Below, in pieces: positions 1 to 8,879 of a stretch of DNA of 64,000 nucleotides. Origin of the DNA: Lacinutrix sp. Bg11-31 (lineage in GTDB: Bacteria > Bacteroidota > Bacteroidia > Flavobacteriales > Flavobacteriaceae); contig NZ_CP025118.1 of NCBI RefSeq assembly GCF_002831665.1, positions 2,294,001 to 2,358,000 of the forward strand, written 5' to 3'. The position numbers and the translations under genes were made by a program. Below the pieces are notes generated by a model, which saw nothing but the letters and a program-made list of their open reading frames with translations, did not search any database and was not told the origin of the DNA. Every line of letters starts with the position of its first letter. Within the stretch, counting starts at the first letter, position 1.

Positions 1-76
1 TATAGCAACTTTAGGAAGAGACGATATTTTTATTAGCGAATCTACCTACCATTACGATGGTGGAGGATGTTGTTAG
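1..76 (+). CDS. 3' end of an unidentified gene (partial)
   Basis: Only the last 24 codons lie inside the window, read in frame from base 2 to a TAG at 74-76. The visible tail ends in a tyrosine/glycine-rich stretch and two cysteines (..YHYDGGGCC). A rho-independent terminator follows about 20 bases after the stop, which supports this being a real gene end. The family cannot be named from so little sequence. Confidence 0.5.
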   Translation, partial: IATLGRDDIFISESTYHYDGGGCC

Positions 77-97
77 CAAGCAACCTTAAATAAAAAC

Positions 98-136
98 AAA
101 GCCCAATATGTAAATTACGTATTGGGCTTTATTTTT
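98..136. terminator. Bidirectional rho-independent terminator
   Basis: AAAGCCCAATA (98-108) pairs with TATTGGGCTTT (120-130) around a short loop. The T-rich run follows on the plus strand and an A-rich run precedes it, so the hairpin can stop both the partial gene on the left and the minus-strand gene ending at 156. Confidence 0.85.
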
Positions 137-155
137 ATATAGATTTTTATAATTC

Positions 156-641
156 TTAAAACTTGATTTTTAATACTTCAAACAAATGGCTCATTGTCCA
201 GGCAGGACCAATCATTAAAAATTGAACATCTTTTAAAAATGATGGTTTTTTTCCTTCGTGGTTATGTCCAACAAATTGTACAATCCAAGCAATCACAAAA
301 ATAGCAACCATTATCACCCAAACAGGTGCAATATTAGCGTTTGCAATTACATTTATTCCCAACAAGACTAAAGCCGAAAAAACCAACATCCCAACAAAAA
401 GCGTCACAGATAAACGTAAGTAATAAAACAAACCCAAAACTATAATTAAAGTTCCTATATGCATAAAAGGAGCTAACCCAGTTGGCACAACTTCCTGTAA
501 AGATAAACCTATTGGTATAGCAGAAAATAATCCTATTAGACTAAAGAAAATAGCAGGAACACAAAAATAATGTACAATTTTATTAAATTTTGTTTGGTGG
601 CTTTCTCCATATTCTGATAAAAGACTATCTATTTTTCTCAT
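156..641 (-). CDS. Mpo1-like (DUF962) membrane protein, putative 2-hydroxy fatty acid dioxygenase
   Basis: A 161-residue protein with about four hydrophobic segments. The N-terminus has the DUF962/YGL010w pattern with His15, Asn20, His24 and Pro29 (SHQTKFNKIVHYFCVP). The C-terminal half has GHNHEGKKP and a second conserved His near MSHLF. In yeast, Mpo1 is an Fe(II) dioxygenase that removes one carbon from 2-hydroxy fatty acids; that activity is inferred here from family membership. The gene is divergent from a fatty-acid-hydroxylase-type gene starting 87 bases away, so the two may act on the same lipid class. Start at the first ATG; length is normal for the family. Confidence 0.8.
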   Translation of the reverse strand: MRKIDSLLSEYGESHQTKFNKIVHYFCVPAIFFSLIGLFSAIPIGLSLQEVVPTGLAPFMHIGTLIIVLGLFYYLRLSVTLFVGMLVFSALVLLGINVIANANIAPVWVIMVAIFVIAWIVQFVGHNHEGKKPSFLKDVQFLMIGPAWTMSHLFEVLKIKF

Positions 642-727
642 ACTACTATTTATTAAATGAATGGTTTCAAAATAACCTCCAACAAAAATATGTTATTTTT
701 ACTTTAAATCTACGACAGAACTTTTAC

Positions 728-1609
728 ATGGAAAAGTATTTAAACATTATAAAAAACGCCTATTCTGGGTATTGGAATTACCTTAAAAATGAGATAATAA
801 CCATTAACCATTGGGATAACTATTTCTATGGACTAATTGTTATTTCCATTTTAGTTTGGACTCTTGAAATTGCATTTCCATGGCGAAAAGACCAATCTAT
901 TTTCAGAAAAGACTTTTGGCTAGACACTTTTTATATGTTCTTCAATTTTTTTATTCTAAATCTCATTATACTTATCGCGCTAACAGATACTACTTCTGCA
1001 TTTTTTAATGATATTCTTGGCTTGATTGGGCTTTCGGTTTCAAGTTTCCAGTTATTTGATATTGATGCGCTACCATTATGGTTAGGCTTGCTAATATTTT
1101 TTATTATTAGCGATTTCACCCAGTGGAATACACACAGGCTATTACATCGTGTTCCAATGCTTTGGAATTTCCACAAAGTACATCATAGTGTTAAAGAAAT
1201 GGGCTTTGCGGCGCATTTGCGTTATCATTGGGCAGAACCTATACTATACAAATCGTTACTTTACATTCCTATTGCTATAATTGGTGGTTTCGATGCGCAA
1301 CACGTTGCTATTGTTCATTTCTTTAGCATTACAATTGGTCATTTAAACCATGCAAACTTAGGCTGGGATTATGGTGTTTTAAAATATATTTTTAATAATC
1401 CGAAGATGCATATTTGGCATCATGCAAAAGAACTACCAGAGCATGCAAGGTTTGGAGTTAATTATGGACTAACATTAAGTACTTGGGATTATCTTTTTAA
1501 GACTAACTATATACCACATAGTGGAAGAGATATAGAACTTGGTTTTGATGGAGATGAAACATTCCCCAAAGATTTTATTAGTCAAGAATTATACCCATTA
1601 AAAAAATGA
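728..1609 (+). CDS. Fatty acid hydroxylase / sterol desaturase superfamily membrane protein
   Basis: A 293-residue integral membrane di-iron enzyme candidate. The histidine boxes are present: HRLLH (136-140), HKVHH (149-153), GHLNH near 205-208, and HIWHH (228-232). Hydrophobic segments precede and separate them. Members use O2 to hydroxylate or desaturate lipids; the substrate cannot be told from sequence. The ATG at 728 is preferred: an in-frame extension to 590 would run back into the divergent gene and has an atypical N-terminus. The stop overlaps the next start by four bases (ATGA), so it is probably co-transcribed with the DUF547 lipoprotein. The final residues are lysine-rich. Confidence 0.85.
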   Translation: MEKYLNIIKNAYSGYWNYLKNEIITINHWDNYFYGLIVISILVWTLEIAFPWRKDQSIFRKDFWLDTFYMFFNFFILNLIILIALTDTTSAFFNDILGLIGLSVSSFQLFDIDALPLWLGLLIFFIISDFTQWNTHRLLHRVPMLWNFHKVHHSVKEMGFAAHLRYHWAEPILYKSLLYIPIAIIGGFDAQHVAIVHFFSITIGHLNHANLGWDYGVLKYIFNNPKMHIWHHAKELPEHARFGVNYGLTLSTWDYLFKTNYIPHSGRDIELGFDGDETFPKDFISQELYPLKK

Positions 1610-2481
1610 AACATTTAATATTATTAGTATTTGCTTTAGTTTTATCATCGTGTTTTAGCACAAAAAAAATAGCAGAGAGTACTCCAAAAGAAGAGCCTAA
1701 ACAAGTGATTGAAGTTAAAACTGAAACGGCACCACAAGCTGAAGAAACTCCTGTTACAATTGCAATTCCAGAAGAAGCTGAAGTTACTCCCGAAGTTAAA
1801 GAGACTGTAGTACAAGAAACCATTATTGCAAGCCCAGAAGCTTTTAGTCATAATGAATGGAATAAACTTCTAAAACAACATGTTTCTGAAGCTGGAAATG
1901 TAGACTACAAAAGCATTAAAACCAACAGAAAATCTTTAACTAATTACATTATATCACTAGGAGAAAACATACCTAATGACACCTGGAAAAAGGAAAACAA
2001 ACTAGTGTACTGGATTAATGCTTACAATGCATTGACAGTAGATCTAATTCTTAGAAACTACCCACTGCAAAGCATAAAAGACATTAAAAATCCTTGGGAA
2101 CAACGTTTATGGAAACTAGGTAACAAATGGTATAGTTTAGAAGAAATAGAACACCAAATACTTAGAAAAATGGACGAACCAAGAATTCATTTTGCTATTG
2201 TATGCGCATCATATTCTTGCCCTAAATTACAAAACGAAGCCTTTACAGCTTCAAATTTAGAAGCCCAATTAACAAATGCTACTAAACAGTTTTTATCTGA
2301 TAAAAACAGAAACGACATCTCTCAAAACAATCTTAAATTATCTAGAATATTTAAATGGTTTAAAAAAGATTTCGAACAAAATGGTTCTTTAATAAACTTC
2401 TTAAATACTTATTCGGATGTTTCAATTTCAGAAAAAGCTAACAAATCTTATTTAGATTACAATTGGAATTTAAACGATTAA
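1606..2481 (+). CDS. DUF547 domain lipoprotein
   Basis: A 291-residue protein with a type II signal peptide (lipobox LSSC, Cys about residue 16). A Glu/Pro/Thr/Val-rich linker follows to about residue 80, then a DUF547 domain. Conserved features are the WINAYNALTVD segment, the NYPLQSIKDI segment and HFAIVCASYSCPKL with its paired cysteines. The likely location is a membrane-anchored periplasmic or surface position. DUF547 has no firmly established function; a cysteine-protease-like fold has been proposed for it. It overlaps the hydroxylase gene by four bases. A second DUF547 gene lies at 6589-7305, so the window holds two paralogues. Confidence 0.85.
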   Translation: MKHLILLVFALVLSSCFSTKKIAESTPKEEPKQVIEVKTETAPQAEETPVTIAIPEEAEVTPEVKETVVQETIIASPEAFSHNEWNKLLKQHVSEAGNVDYKSIKTNRKSLTNYIISLGENIPNDTWKKENKLVYWINAYNALTVDLILRNYPLQSIKDIKNPWEQRLWKLGNKWYSLEEIEHQILRKMDEPRIHFAIVCASYSCPKLQNEAFTASNLEAQLTNATKQFLSDKNRNDISQNNLKLSRIFKWFKKDFEQNGSLINFLNTYSDVSISEKANKSYLDYNWNLND

Positions 2482-2486
2482 TACTT

Positions 2487-2560
2487 TGTCATTCCTGCGA
2501 AAGCAGGAATCCACAAAACAAAAAACTTAAAAGTAAATTCCTGCCTTCGCAGGAATGACA
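2487..2560. repeat. Paired REP-like palindromes in inverted orientation
   Basis: Two short hairpin units, ATTCCTGC-gaaa-GCAGGAAT (2491-2510) and ATTCCTGC-cttc-GCAGGAAT (2537-2556), are flanked by TGTC and GACA so that the whole 74-base block is also an inverted repeat. It sits between a stop codon and the next gene. A third unit of the same sequence lies at 14614-14637 inside a gene. Confidence 0.85.
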
Positions 2561-2573
2561 GAAGGTGTAGCTT

Positions 2574-3263
2574 ATGATTTCAATAGTAATTCCTATTTTA
2601 AATGAATCTGAAAACATTGAAAAACTCCTTTTTCATTTAATCGATAACGCTTCATTACAAAACATTCAAGAGATTGTTGTTGTCGATGGTGGCAGTACAG
2701 ATGGATCTCAAGAAATTGTTGAAAATCTAGATTTAAAAGTCAGGCTTATTCATTCTAAAAAAGGAAGAGCAAGGCAAATGAATTTTGGAGCACGTATTGC
2801 AAAGGGAGAAATTTTATATTTTTTGCATGCCGATTCTTTTCCACCAACACACTACGATAAATATATTATAGATAAAATAAAACAGAATAATCAAGCGGGT
2901 TGTTTTCGTTTAACATTTGACAACAACCATTGGTGGTTGCGCTTAGCAAGTTGGCTTACACAGTTTTCATGGCGAGCTTGTAGAGGTGGTGATCAAAGCC
3001 AGTTTATTACCAAGGCACTATTTGAAGATATTGGTGGTTTCGATGAAAGCTTCACTATTTACGAAGACAATATTTTAATTAATGAACTCTATAAACGTAA
3101 ACAGTTTGTAGTTATCAATAAAAAGATAAAAACATCTGATAGACTCTATAAACGTCATGGTATTTGGAAACTACAATATTATTTTTGGGTAATCTATTTA
3201 AAAAAATGGTTTGGAGCAAGTGCTGAAGATTTGCATACTTATTACAAAAAAAATATAGCCTAA
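2574..3263 (+). CDS. Family 2 glycosyltransferase (TIGR04283-type)
   Basis: A 229-residue soluble GT-A fold enzyme. It has the N-terminal VIPILNESENI motif, the VVVDGGSTDGS nucleotide-binding segment, KGRARQMNFGA, and a metal-binding FLHADS motif near residue 85, with RGGDQSQF and an IYEDN acidic motif further on. The pattern matches the TIGR04283 subfamily, whose acceptor is unknown. Here it stands alone behind the palindromic repeat, without the usual DUF2064 partner. The ATG directly follows the repeat; there is no strong upstream ribosome-binding site, as is common in Bacteroidota. Confidence 0.85.
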   Translation: MISIVIPILNESENIEKLLFHLIDNASLQNIQEIVVVDGGSTDGSQEIVENLDLKVRLIHSKKGRARQMNFGARIAKGEILYFLHADSFPPTHYDKYIIDKIKQNNQAGCFRLTFDNNHWWLRLASWLTQFSWRACRGGDQSQFITKALFEDIGGFDESFTIYEDNILINELYKRKQFVVINKKIKTSDRLYKRHGIWKLQYYFWVIYLKKWFGASAEDLHTYYKKNIA

Positions 3264-3323
3264 CGTTTTTCATTTCAACTAAAACTAATTTGTTAATAGT
3301 ATTATTACAAAGAAGATTTTTTC

Positions 3324-4592
3324 TTAAAAATACTGCCCAATACCAAAAACTAAACCTTGTGTTTCTCCTTTGGTAACACCAAAACCATAATCTATTCTAA
3401 AAATAGCATTAAATATACGTTTATGTATAAAACGTAAACCTAAACCTGGAAAAACTCTAATGTTTTGAGACTTCCCAAAATCACCAAAATCACCTCCTGG
3501 ATTTCGCCAAGATCCAGCATCTACAAAAGCATTGCCTTGGAGTGCAAACCAATCTTTATCATAAATTGTATGTCTATATTCTGTATTAACTACAACAGCT
3601 CCTGTACCTCTATCTATAGTATTACCTACACCTCTTAAGTTTAAATTATTATCCACAGAAAAAGGTGCAAAAGGAGTCTCGTCATTAGACGAGAAACCAA
3701 CACGTAATCTACTCGCCCAATTCCCTTTATCTCCTACTCTTTTATAAAAATGAAAGTCGTTCCAAGCAATAATAAACTCTGGTAAATTATTACTTGTAGA
3801 AGTAACATACTGTGCATTAAATATGCTTTTAAAACCTGAAACGTATTGGTAATAGTAGTCTAGATTGTTATATTCATAAATACCTTTGTACAATAATTTC
3901 TTAACAGATAATTCTTGTGGTACAGATGGATTAGTTGCACCACTTAAATAATTGTATTCTTCTAAAAAATAATTAATTCCAACCTCAAAACGATTTTTAA
4001 AGTTTGGTTGGTATAATGCAAGAACTTCATAAGATTTGTTTCGGTATTTATAGTCAGACGTAGTATTATCGAAAAAAACAGGTTCTTGCGTATTTAAATC
4101 TTGATGATTAATTGCTAAACCTAATTCTCGACTAAACAAAAAAGGTGCTCTTAAATTAATACCATAAGAGCTAAAAATATCTTTTTGATAAAAACCACCA
4201 AACGTAATATTCTGTCCTAACGCATTAAACTCATACAATCCCAAACGGTAAGCAAACTCGTTATCATTAGTAGTGTAGACATTTACAGACGGAATAATAG
4301 TAAAGTTCTCTTCAATATTATAGAACACATTATAACTATTACCATGAGAAGCAAACACCTGATAATAAGCATGCGCTACAGCTTGCAAACGCTTTAGTCG
4401 TTTTATATCTTCTTCTAGAATTGTTGAATCTAGAACGGCTCCAGCTTCTGCTTTTGAAATCTTCATCACAAAAGAAGATCTTAGCTTTTTATTACCTTTA
4501 ACTTTTAAATCTAAAATCACTCGCTCTTGAGCAAAAGTAAAAGCTGAAAACAGCGCTATAATTATTGTAAGTATTTTATTATTTAGCATCAT
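3324..4592 (-). CDS. Omp85/BamA-like outer-membrane beta-barrel protein
   Basis: A 422-residue protein with a signal peptide ending near AFTFAQ (residue 22). A short POTRA-like region covers about residues 25-95. The rest alternates aromatic and polar residues as in a beta-barrel, including the family motif NLRGVGNT followed by VVNTEYR, and ends in Phe as outer-membrane barrels do. It has fewer POTRA domains than BamA (normally five) and is closer in size to accessory Omp85 proteins that insert or export specific partners. The start overlaps the end of the GH113-like lipoprotein gene by four bases, so a functional link with that lipoprotein is plausible but unproven. Confidence 0.75.
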   Translation of the reverse strand: MMLNNKILTIIIALFSAFTFAQERVILDLKVKGNKKLRSSFVMKISKAEAGAVLDSTILEEDIKRLKRLQAVAHAYYQVFASHGNSYNVFYNIEENFTIIPSVNVYTTNDNEFAYRLGLYEFNALGQNITFGGFYQKDIFSSYGINLRAPFLFSRELGLAINHQDLNTQEPVFFDNTTSDYKYRNKSYEVLALYQPNFKNRFEVGINYFLEEYNYLSGATNPSVPQELSVKKLLYKGIYEYNNLDYYYQYVSGFKSIFNAQYVTSTSNNLPEFIIAWNDFHFYKRVGDKGNWASRLRVGFSSNDETPFAPFSVDNNLNLRGVGNTIDRGTGAVVVNTEYRHTIYDKDWFALQGNAFVDAGSWRNPGGDFGDFGKSQNIRVFPGLGLRFIHKRIFNAIFRIDYGFGVTKGETQGLVFGIGQYF

Positions 4593-5593
4593 TTTTGTTC
4601 TTCAAAATGCGATTTAATTATCATTTCTACGGGTTTATTTTGTGGTGTAAACTGGCTATCATTTTCACCTCCAACAGTATCATGCTCAATAAACCATTTC
4701 CATATAAAACCACCAGCAAACCAATCTTCTTTCCAAAAGGTTTCAAATAATGCTTTTGTTGTATTATTCTGCGCTTCTAGATTTACAATATTCATACTTC
4801 TTTCGGACTTCCAAGGTTCCTTCCCTGCATAATCAACACTTCTGTATCCATATTCTGTAAATAAAATTGGTTTTTTATGTTTATCTGAAACCTCTTTTAT
4901 TATAGGCTTATGTACTTCCCAACCTAACAAACACTCTTCAACCGTTGGTGTTTTACTATCACTAACAGGAAAATAAGCATCTACTCCAATATAATCTAGC
5001 TGACTCCAAAAAGGAGTACGTTTAAACTCGTCCCAATTAGCTGCATAAGTTAGTTTCCCTTTATATATCTTTTTTATCTCTAAAATTAGCGCATTCCAAT
5101 ACTCTGGTCTGTTAGCTACAAATTGCTCTAATTCTGTACCAATACAAAATATATCGGCATTAATTTCTTGAGCTAAATCGGCATACTCTAAAATAAAACT
5201 AGAATAAGTAGCTTCAAGTTTTTTCCAATCGTCTTCAGTTTCCATTTTTATGTAACCGGTAAACTCTCCTCTCCAAACCCAAATTTGAGGTTTAATCATT
5301 ATTCTTATGCCTTTCGCTTCTAAACTATTAGCATATTGTTTAACGCCTTCTCTAGATTCGCCAAACCATTGCCTGTCGGTATTATGGATAATCTCTGGAT
5401 GTTTTAAATCTTTAATAAACCCAAAAGGCATAACAGTAGCGTAATTTGCATTAACCTGTACAACAGGATTTACATGTTTGTCTGTAACAGGAATTCCTGC
5501 AGCAACAAAACTTACACCATTTATTTTGGTTTGCGATGTGCAAGATTGCAATACACAAATAAGAAATAAAAAAAGGAGCTTACTGTAATTCAT
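4589..5593 (-). CDS. GH113-like glycoside hydrolase lipoprotein
   Basis: A 334-residue protein with a lipoprotein signal (LQSC, Cys18). A TIM-barrel-type sequence follows. Glu154 in CIGTELEQF fits the acid/base position and Glu247 in LFTEYGYRS the nucleophile of GH113-type enzymes. WVWRGEF and the WKWF segment near the end are also typical. Characterised GH113 members are beta-mannanases; the substrate here is not known. It is translationally coupled to the downstream Omp85-like barrel and lies 46 bases after a small barrel gene in the same minus-strand operon. It lacks polysaccharide-utilisation partners such as SusC/SusD. Confidence 0.75.
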   Translation of the reverse strand: MNYSKLLFLFLICVLQSCTSQTKINGVSFVAAGIPVTDKHVNPVVQVNANYATVMPFGFIKDLKHPEIIHNTDRQWFGESREGVKQYANSLEAKGIRIMIKPQIWVWRGEFTGYIKMETEDDWKKLEATYSSFILEYADLAQEINADIFCIGTELEQFVANRPEYWNALILEIKKIYKGKLTYAANWDEFKRTPFWSQLDYIGVDAYFPVSDSKTPTVEECLLGWEVHKPIIKEVSDKHKKPILFTEYGYRSVDYAGKEPWKSERSMNIVNLEAQNNTTKALFETFWKEDWFAGGFIWKWFIEHDTVGGENDSQFTPQNKPVEMIIKSHFEEQK

Positions 5594-5639
5594 ATTATAA
5601 TTTACAATTAAGCTCCTAATTTACTACTAAATATTAATT

Positions 5640-6560
5640 TTAGAACAATGCTCTAACACCTAAGCTAAAAGTATTTCCTAATCCTTGAAAATTATTACCT
5701 CTCACAATTTTACCGTAAGATGCTTCAAGATTTAATGTTTGTGTTAATTGGTATTTACCACCAAAGCCTAATTGTGTGTAATTCTGTTCGAATTCGTTTC
5801 CTAAATCAATTAAAAACGCTTGCTGTGCATTTACAAATAATGTAGATTTAGACGATGGGAAGTAACTTAAAAAAGCACTTACTGGCAAAAACAAACTGTT
5901 GTTTGCAAAACGCTCTCCAAGATTAACTGAATCTCCACTCAAAATAGCATCTGAAGCAGATTTACCAAAATTAAAACCAAAATCTGCTTCTGTAAATATT
6001 TGCCAATCTCCACCACCAAAAGTTTTATCGTAGAAAAATTTAGTTTCCCAAAAAGTACTTCTTTTATCTAAATACGCAGACACTGCTTCATCTTTAAATA
6101 TTGGCAAATAAAGAGAACTTGTTATAGAGAAATTAGGCACACTTGCAAAAGGCTGTACTCTTATAGATGGAGCAATAGTAGTAAAACCACTTCTTGAGTC
6201 TGCACCATTGTTCTCAAAATCAAAAACGCTAAACGCATTTTGTCCACCGTAATTATTAGCTCTAACTTGTAAAATTAAACCAACATTAACTCTTGAGTTA
6301 TTACTTACACCAGTGTAAATTTCAGTTGTATTTGTAAAGAAATTCTCTCTGTCAATATCAAAAGATTTTCCTGTACCTTCTCCTGTTGTTTTTGTTTGCG
6401 TATAAAGGCTATTAAAAAACTTAATATCCCATTGTCCTTTATTTAATAATTTACTTGGTGTAAATTCTTGAACATTACTTCTTGCTGGTTCATTGTCTTC
6501 TTGTGAAAACCCTACAAAGCCTATCGCTAATGTTATTGCTAATACTATTACTTTTTTCAT
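5640..6560 (-). CDS. Outer-membrane beta-barrel protein of unknown function
   Basis: A 306-residue protein with a signal peptide (cleavage near GFSQ, about residue 20). From about residue 35 it shows repeated amphipathic strands separated by Gly/Asn/Ser-rich turns, ending VRALF with a terminal Phe, as expected of an outer-membrane barrel. No enzymatic motif was seen. It lies in a minus-strand operon between the DUF547 gene (28 bases upstream) and the GH113-like lipoprotein (46 bases downstream). A porin or structural role is possible; I cannot choose between them. Confidence 0.7.
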   Translation of the reverse strand: MKKVIVLAITLAIGFVGFSQEDNEPARSNVQEFTPSKLLNKGQWDIKFFNSLYTQTKTTGEGTGKSFDIDRENFFTNTTEIYTGVSNNSRVNVGLILQVRANNYGGQNAFSVFDFENNGADSRSGFTTIAPSIRVQPFASVPNFSITSSLYLPIFKDEAVSAYLDKRSTFWETKFFYDKTFGGGDWQIFTEADFGFNFGKSASDAILSGDSVNLGERFANNSLFLPVSAFLSYFPSSKSTLFVNAQQAFLIDLGNEFEQNYTQLGFGGKYQLTQTLNLEASYGKIVRGNNFQGLGNTFSLGVRALF

Positions 6561-6588
6561 TTTAATGGTTTTATTTTAGTTTTAATTA

Positions 6589-7305
6589 TTATTGTTTGTT
6601 TATTCTCCAATCGTATTCAAAATACGTTATCTTATAATCGGTTGGAATTTTCTCCGTTCTAAACGTATTAATGTATTCAATTTCTGTTGTTCCATTCATA
6701 GTAAAATCTTCTTTATACCATTCTAAAATCTTAGAACCTTCAACACGTTTCTTTTTAGCATTTACTTTAATAAAGTAATCACCATTAAAAGCCAATTTTG
6801 CTTGTTTTTGCAATTGAGTTTCTAAAGCAATAGGTAAGTATGCTTCATCTATTAAAGGAGGACAGCCAACTGCTCCACACACCAAAACAAAGTGAAAACG
6901 AGGATCTTTAAACTGTGCTCTTAAAAGTTTATTTTCAATATCGTTTAACACAATACTCTTACCTCCTAAATTGTGTTTTATTTTATCGAAAAAGCCTTTA
7001 TCATCTAAAGGAGATTTTGTTGGGTAGTTATCTACTAAACCTTTAATTACCGATAAATTATAGGCATTTATCCAAAAGGCTTGATAGTTTTTAGCATCAC
7101 TTTTAGAAACCGTAATACCTTCTGCTATTTTTAACACTTCATCAAGAGTGCTTCTATCTTTTTTAATGGCATCGTAAGCCACTTTTCCATTTAAAACATT
7201 TGCTTTAAAAAAAAAATCTGCTTGTTTAAAAAAGGTGTCTAAATTTTGCGCTTTCGCGGAAAAGCCTCCTAATAAAATTAATGTTACTACTATTATTTTT
7301 TTCAT
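6589..7305 (-). CDS. DUF547 domain secreted protein
   Basis: A 238-residue protein with a cleavable signal peptide (GFSAKAQ, about residue 20) and a full DUF547 domain. It has FWINAYNLSVIKGL, NYPTKSPLDD and HFVLVCGAVGCPPL with the conserved Cys pair. It is a paralogue of the lipoprotein at 1606-2481 but lacks the lipobox and the long linker, so it is probably periplasmic or secreted. It is first in the minus-strand operon running to 3324. The signal-peptide end contains the palindromic 10-mer CGCTTTCGCG seen twice elsewhere in the window. Confidence 0.8.
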   Translation of the reverse strand: MKKIIVVTLILLGGFSAKAQNLDTFFKQADFFFKANVLNGKVAYDAIKKDRSTLDEVLKIAEGITVSKSDAKNYQAFWINAYNLSVIKGLVDNYPTKSPLDDKGFFDKIKHNLGGKSIVLNDIENKLLRAQFKDPRFHFVLVCGAVGCPPLIDEAYLPIALETQLQKQAKLAFNGDYFIKVNAKKKRVEGSKILEWYKEDFTMNGTTEIEYINTFRTEKIPTDYKITYFEYDWRINKQ

Positions 7306-7560
7306 TTTAATATTCTTTAATTCCTTTTATTATTCTAAGCAACTTCAAATAAAATCTATACTCTAATTGTTATAACTTTCGGTTCAGTCTAAAACATTTG
7401 AAGAAACTTTCACAAAAAATAAAAAAAATTATCGTCTCATTGCTGCGAACAACCTTACAACTAACAGTAATTTATATCAATTCTAAATACTATTTTTAAA
7501 TTAAGGTTTTATCTTGTATCACGACCTAATTACAATAGAATTTAAAAAACAAACCAAAAT

Positions 7561-8868
7561 ATGGAACATGTAGTTATTATAGGAAATGGAATTTCAGGCG
7601 TGACTGCTGCTAGGCATATTAGAAAAAATTCTGATAAAAAAATCACAATCATCTCTGCCGAAACCAATCATTTTTTCTCTCGCACTGCATTAATGTACAT
7701 ATATATGGGACACATGAAGTATGAGCACACTAAGCCTTATGAGGATTACTTTTGGAAAAAAAACAGAATCGAACTTAAAAACGCTTATGTAAAAACTATT
7801 GATACCAATGCTAAAACGCTTCATTTTGCAGAAGGCGATACTTTAAATTACGACAAATTAGTTATTGCCACAGGTAGTAAACCAAACAAGTTTGGTTGGC
7901 CAGGACAAGATTTAGAAGGTGCGCAAGGTTTGTACAGCAAGCAAGATCTTGATAGTTTAGAACGTAATGCACCAAATAATAAAGTGTGTAAACGTGCAGT
8001 AATTGTTGGTGGTGGATTAATTGGTATCGAATTGGCCGAAATGCTAAACTCACGCAACATTCCTGTTACCTTTTTAGTAAGAGAAGATAGTTTTTGGAAC
8101 GGTGTTTTACCAGAAGGAGAAAGCGCAATGATTAACAGACATATAAAAAACCACCATATAGATTTACGTTTAGGTTTTAACTTAAAAGAAATTAAAGCAG
8201 ACGACAATGGAAAAGTAAAATCTATAGTTATTACCGAAACTGAAGAGGAAATAGAATGCAATGTTGTTGGATTAACAGCAGGAGTTGCACCAAATATTAG
8301 CTTTATAAAAGACTCTAGAATAGAAACCAATCGTGGTGTTTTAGTAAACAGACATTTAGAAACAAACATTCCAGATGTTTATGCTATTGGAGATTGTGCA
8401 GAGCAGCGCGATAGTGGTATTGATCAACGTAGACCAATTGAAGCTGTATGGTATACTGGTAGAATGATGGGTGAAGCATTAGCACAAACCATTTGCGGTA
8501 ATAGACGAGAATACAAACCTGGACATTGGTTTAACTCTGCGAAATTCTTGGATATAGAATACCAAACTTATGGTTGGGTATATGGAGAACGTGGTCGTCC
8601 AGAATACGAAAAGCACTTTCACTGGATTCATGAAGACGATACAAAATGTATAACAGTAGCATACCATAAAGACACTAAAGAATTTTTAGGAATAAATACT
8701 TTTGGTATTAGAATGCGACACGAAACATTCGATCGCTGGTTAACCGAAAAACGTGATGTAGATTATGTAATAACAAATCTACTTGAAGCCAACTTTGATC
8801 CAGAATTTTACAAGCATTTTGAAAAAGACATTCTTGCTGCTTACAAAAAAAACCTACAAACTGCATAA
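7561..8868 (+). CDS. NAD(P)/FAD-dependent oxidoreductase
   Basis: A 435-residue two-dinucleotide-binding flavoprotein. The FAD motif GNGISG is at residues 7-12, and the NAD(P) motif VGGGLIGIELAE near 145. LTAGVAP and AIGDCAE mark the second FAD-binding region near 280. The overall plan resembles nitrite-reductase-type or rubredoxin/ferredoxin reductases, but there is no redox CxxC and no iron-sulfur domain. The next gene, 11 bases downstream, is a membrane polyferredoxin, so the pair may pass electrons between NAD(P)H and an iron-sulfur membrane protein. The physiological acceptor is unknown. Confidence 0.85.
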   Translation: MEHVVIIGNGISGVTAARHIRKNSDKKITIISAETNHFFSRTALMYIYMGHMKYEHTKPYEDYFWKKNRIELKNAYVKTIDTNAKTLHFAEGDTLNYDKLVIATGSKPNKFGWPGQDLEGAQGLYSKQDLDSLERNAPNNKVCKRAVIVGGGLIGIELAEMLNSRNIPVTFLVREDSFWNGVLPEGESAMINRHIKNHHIDLRLGFNLKEIKADDNGKVKSIVITETEEEIECNVVGLTAGVAPNISFIKDSRIETNRGVLVNRHLETNIPDVYAIGDCAEQRDSGIDQRRPIEAVWYTGRMMGEALAQTICGNRREYKPGHWFNSAKFLDIEYQTYGWVYGERGRPEYEKHFHWIHEDDTKCITVAYHKDTKEFLGINTFGIRMRHETFDRWLTEKRDVDYVITNLLEANFDPEFYKHFEKDILAAYKKNLQTA

Positions 8869-8879
8869 TCCAAAATAAA

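Noticed and set aside
590..727. Extension of the fatty-acid-hydroxylase reading frame upstream to 590
   Set aside because: It would overlap the start of the divergent Mpo1-like gene, and the added residues do not resemble the family N-terminus; ATG at 728 gives a normal protein.
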